Assembly (NCBI GenBank): GCA_035527455.1
Contig: DATLAN010000480.1
Location: 1-5,607, forward strand
Length of the DNA stretch: 5,607 nucleotides
Origin: DATLAN01 sp035527455
GTDB lineage: Bacteria; Planctomycetota; Planctomycetia; Pirellulales; Thermoguttaceae
Direction of reading: 5' to 3'
This document shows positions 3,023 to 5,607 of this stretch, piece after piece. Below the pieces are notes generated by a model. The model was not told the DNA's origin. It was given only the letters and a program-made list of their open reading frames with translations, and did no database searches. How positions within the stretch are numbered: the stretch's first letter is position 1; every line of letters begins with the position of its first letter. The position numbers and the translations under genes were made by a program.

Positions 3023-5607
3023 ATGAATCCGGGATTTGGCAGGAATCTCCGGGGAAGGAACCGTAATAATCGGCACCATCCACCGGCTCGCCGGCGGTTG
3101 GGCCTGGAACCTCTCGAACCGCGGCAATTGCTCTCGGCCGGGCTGAGCGACCCGCCCGACACGGCGGCAACGGCCGCCGTCGAAGAGGCCCGTGTGCTGG
3201 GCCCGATCGACTTCCTGGAGTTGGCCGATCTGTACCCGGCGGCCGGCGATCAATGGTTCCAACTGGACACCGTACGCCGGGGATTGCTGACCGCCGAAGC
3301 GAGCGCCTCCGGCTCGTCGGGCCAGGCGGCCATCGCGCTTTACGATCAAGACCGCCAGGAGTTGGCAACCTCTACTCTGCCGGGCGAGAACCAGCGGATC
3401 GACTGGCAGACCGGCGCCGGCCAGACGTATTTCCTGAAGCTCTCGGGCACTGCCGCCGACGTCGAACTCCGGTTGGCCAACCTGGTCGACCTCGGTCCGG
3501 ACGCTTCCCAGGTAACCGTGTACGGCACCGACGGCGACGATACGTTCGAGGCGTTTGCCGGACCCTCGTTCGTCATGTCGATCAACGGCGTCCGGTACGA
3601 GTGGGACGGGATCGCCAGCCTGCGGGCTTACGGCGGCGCGGGGAGCGCCGACGTGGTGATCCTTCACGATTCGCCCGGCAAGGATCGTTTCGCCGCCGCC
3701 CCGGGCTACGCAGAACTCTTCGGCGAGGGTTTTGGTTGCCAGGCATGGGGCTTCGAGCGGATGTACGTCTACGCAGATAGCGGCGGCATGGACGTCGCCA
3801 AGTTGTTCGATTCGAAGGGAGACGACACCTTCGAGGCCTCGCCGGAAACGGCCGCCTTGCATGGCGGAGGGTATTACGTCCAGGTCGATCGCTTCGAGCA
3901 GGTTCACGCCTACGCCACCGCCGGCGGATACGATTCGGCCCGGCTTACCGGCTCCGACGGCGACGACACGTTTAGGGGAGACTGGTACCAAGGCGCGCTG
4001 TACGGCAACGGGTACTACAATCGGGCCAAGCACTTCGAGCAGGTTGACGCCAACGCCGGTCCTTCGGGCAACGACACGGCCGAACTGTACGACTCCGACG
4101 GCGACGACCGGTTCGTCGCCACGCCGTACTACGCGTCGATGTCCGGTACGGGGTTCAACCACCGTCTGAGCAACTTCGACGCCGTGACGGCCTACGCCCG
4201 GGCGGGCGGTTTCGACGTCGCCAAGTTGTTCGATTCGAAAGGAAGGGACCTGTTCGTGGCCACGCCGACGCTCGGTTGGCTGTCGGGCGGCGGATTCGAC
4301 AACCGGGCCGTGCAGTTCGATCAGGTACACGCCTACGCCACCGCCGGCGGCCGCGATACGGCCAAACTGTTCGATTCGCCCGGCGACGATTTCTTCCGAG
4401 CCGATCCGGTGCAGGGCGCCCTTTACGGCGCGGGGTACTACAACCGGGCCAAGCAGTTCGAGGCCGTCCACGCCTATGCGACCGCCGGGGGCTACGACGC
4501 GGCCACGCTGCTCGATTCGCCCGGCGACGACGTTTTTATCCTGACCGAGGTGTTCGGCGCGCTGTTCGGCGAGGGGTTCTACAACCGGGCCAAGTGCTTC
4601 GAGAGCATCTGCGCCGTGGCTTCCGCCGGTGGAAACGACGTGGCCCAGCTCACCGAGTCGGCCCTCGACCGGCTCGAACTCGAAGGCGATTGGACCACCG
4701 TTTCGATTCCGCCCGACGAACCGGATCCGCCTGACGACGATCCCCCTACCCGGCTGACCCTCTACTTCCAGCAGGACGTGGGAGACTACGCGGGTACGGC
4801 CGACACGAAGCTGAAGGGAATCGATCCGGACGCGTCGTTCGGCTCAAAGGGGTCGATCGAAGCCGACACCTACGACCACGGGACGCAGGTCCAGGCGTTG
4901 CTGCGACTGGACGATCTGTTCGGCGAGGGTGGCGCGCAGATTCACGGCGACGACGAAATCCTCAGCGCGACGCTCGTGCTCAACGTCAGCAACGAAGGCG
5001 ACGCCGTAACGCTGCACCGCATGCTCGTGGACTGGAACGAGACGGATACCTGGAACACGTTCGGCGGGGACGGCATTGCGGCCGACGACGTGGAAGCCGC
5101 CGCCACGCCCGACGCCGCCACCGGAGCACTGCCGCTGGGAACCGTGTCGATCGACGTGACCGCGAGCATTCGGGCGTGGCAGGCCGATCCTGCGGGCAAC
5201 CATGGCTGGGTGATCCTGCCGACCGGGAACAATCGGGTGGGCTTCGACTCGCACGAGGCGTTGATTGCGGCCAATCGTCCGTGGTTGGTCGTCGACGTGG
5301 AGGGCTCGGCCAGAAGCGTTCCCAACGAGGCCCCGGTACTGGCCCCGATCGGCGACCGGGGAGTCGCTCTGGGCAGCACCCTTTCGCTGAAGGTCTCGGC
5401 CGGCGACGCGGATACCCCGGCCGGGAACCTCGCCTTCGGCCTGGCGGCAGGCGCTCCGGCCGGCGCCGTGATCGATCCGACCACCGGCGTGTTTCGCTGG
5501 ACGCCGACCCCGGAGCAGGGCATCGGGCAGTACGAGGTCACCTTCACCGTCACCGACGGAACGAACATCGATACGGAGACCATCCAGGTCACGGTGGTCG
5601 ACCCCGC
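3023..5607 (+). CDS. Large LEPR-XLL surface/extracellular protein with 47-residue repeats, DNRLRE-like and Ig-like domains (3' partial)
   Basis: Open from ATG 3023 to the right edge (861 complete codons, no stop), so the C-terminus is missing. Residues 1-30 are basic and Asn/Arg/His-rich, followed by LEPRQLLSA (31-39), the LEPR-XLL motif found at the N-termini of large planctomycete exported proteins; I see no classical hydrophobic signal peptide. Residues about 59-155 resemble a pre-peptidase C-terminal (PPC) beta domain (GDQWFQLDT, GQTYFLKL). About 162-555 hold tandem 47-residue repeats. IPPDEPDPPDDDPPT (about 562-576) is an acidic proline-rich linker. About 576-761 resemble a DNRLRE domain (TLYFQQ start, WNETDTWNTFGG, VSIDVTASIRAWQ, HGWVILPTG). 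From 768 on lies an Ig-like He_PIG/cadherin-like module (NEAPVLAPIGD, DPTTGVFRWTPT, YEVTFTVTDG). The visible part has only three cysteines (239, 525, 530). A structural or adhesive surface role is inferred; no catalytic motif is visible. AGGGGA precedes the start. Confidence 0.88.
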   Translation, partial: MNPGFGRNLRGRNRNNRHHPPARRRLGLEPLEPRQLLSAGLSDPPDTAATAAVEEARVLGPIDFLELADLYPAAGDQWFQLDTVRRGLLTAEASASGSSGQAAIALYDQDRQELATSTLPGENQRIDWQTGAGQTYFLKLSGTAADVELRLANLVDLGPDASQVTVYGTDGDDTFEAFAGPSFVMSINGVRYEWDGIASLRAYGGAGSADVVILHDSPGKDRFAAAPGYAELFGEGFGCQAWGFERMYVYADSGGMDVAKLFDSKGDDTFEASPETAALHGGGYYVQVDRFEQVHAYATAGGYDSARLTGSDGDDTFRGDWYQGALYGNGYYNRAKHFEQVDANAGPSGNDTAELYDSDGDDRFVATPYYASMSGTGFNHRLSNFDAVTAYARAGGFDVAKLFDSKGRDLFVATPTLGWLSGGGFDNRAVQFDQVHAYATAGGRDTAKLFDSPGDDFFRADPVQGALYGAGYYNRAKQFEAVHAYATAGGYDAATLLDSPGDDVFILTEVFGALFGEGFYNRAKCFESICAVASAGGNDVAQLTESALDRLELEGDWTTVSIPPDEPDPPDDDPPTRLTLYFQQDVGDYAGTADTKLKGIDPDASFGSKGSIEADTYDHGTQVQALLRLDDLFGEGGAQIHGDDEILSATLVLNVSNEGDAVTLHRMLVDWNETDTWNTFGGDGIAADDVEAAATPDAATGALPLGTVSIDVTASIRAWQADPAGNHGWVILPTGNNRVGFDSHEALIAANRPWLVVDVEGSARSVPNEAPVLAPIGDRGVALGSTLSLKVSAGDADTPAGNLAFGLAAGAPAGAVIDPTTGVFRWTPTPEQGIGQYEVTFTVTDGTNIDTETIQVTVVDP
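3506..4690 (+). repeat. Tandem 141-bp coding repeat (47-residue units)
   Basis: Unit boundaries by period: a diverged first unit at about 3506-3646, then 3647-3787, 3788-3928, 3929-4069, 4070-4210, 4211-4351, 4352-4492 and 4493-4633, and a decayed last half-unit from 4634 to about 4690. The seven units from 3647 to 4633 are each exactly 47 residues with no indels. The shared pattern is xDxAxLFDSxGDDxFxAxP, then GALYGxGYYNRAKxFExVH, then AYATAGG. Invariant or near-invariant points are the D-S of FDS, the GDDxF turn, a Gly-rich LxGxGxY stretch, xFExV and the closing GG. Alternating hydrophobic residues suggest two or three beta strands per unit, so a beta-solenoid or beta-propeller-like stack is likely (inference). 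Units 3 and 6 share a 26-base identical stretch (3791-3816 and 4214-4239). Confidence 0.9.

Noticed and set aside
2763..3026. 87-codon + strand frame in the intergenic gap
   Set aside because: It spans two inverted repeats and the ribosome binding site of the next gene, has no ribosome binding site of its own, and has an unconvincing low-complexity composition.
2951..4471. Long open frame on the - strand (506 codons) opposite the surface-protein gene
   Set aside because: It is an antisense shadow of the regular GC-rich repeats. Its translation repeats only because the + strand does, and it has no domain, while the + frame shows LEPR-XLL and clear domains.
3506..4690. CRISPR or non-coding satellite explanation for the 141-bp repeats
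   Set aside because: The repeats are in frame, diverge mostly between conserved codon anchors, and have no spacer structure; they are protein repeats.

Overview
The window most likely comes from a GC-rich member of the Planctomycetota, probably a Pirellulales-type organism. The main evidence is the last gene, whose N-terminus carries the LEPR-XLL motif (LEPRQLLSA) typical of large planctomycete surface and extracellular proteins. Its build of repeats, a DNRLRE-like domain and an Ig-like domain also fits that group. All four genes I can support lie on the + strand. Assignments rest on reading motifs by eye, with no database search.

Region 1 (1-2731) is a tightly packed three-gene lipid or polyketide-type operon. 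It holds the 5'-truncated end of an FAD-dependent oxidoreductase of the phytoene desaturase / carotenoid isomerase family, a FabZ-type 3-hydroxyacyl-ACP dehydratase that overlaps it by 4 bases (ATGA), and a FabI-type enoyl-ACP reductase 69 bases further on. Dehydration followed by enoyl reduction are consecutive steps of acyl-chain elongation. A CrtI-like desaturase/isomerase next to them suggests a dedicated unsaturated or modified acyl chain rather than housekeeping fatty acid synthesis. Ketosynthase and ACP genes would be expected upstream, outside the window. A short GC-rich hairpin repeat of a type common in bacterial genomes sits between the fabZ-like and fabI-like genes.

Region 2 (2732-3022) is a 291-base gap with no credible gene. 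It contains a hairpin directly after the fabI-like stop codon, a second A-tract/T-tract inverted repeat that could be an intrinsic terminator, a third small palindrome, and a good ribosome binding site for the next gene.

Region 3 (3023-5607) is the start of a very large surface-type protein, at least 861 residues, running off the right edge without a stop. In order it has a basic N-terminus with the LEPR-XLL motif, a PPC-like beta domain, seven units of a strikingly regular 47-residue (141-base) repeat with diverged units at both ends, an acidic proline-rich linker, a DNRLRE-like domain, and the start of an Ig-like (He_PIG / cadherin-like) domain. The repeat array is the most interesting structure in the window. 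Unit similarity (3 with 6, 4 with 7) suggests that it grew by duplication of a three-unit block.

I found no tRNA, rRNA, CRISPR array, insertion sequence or attachment site.
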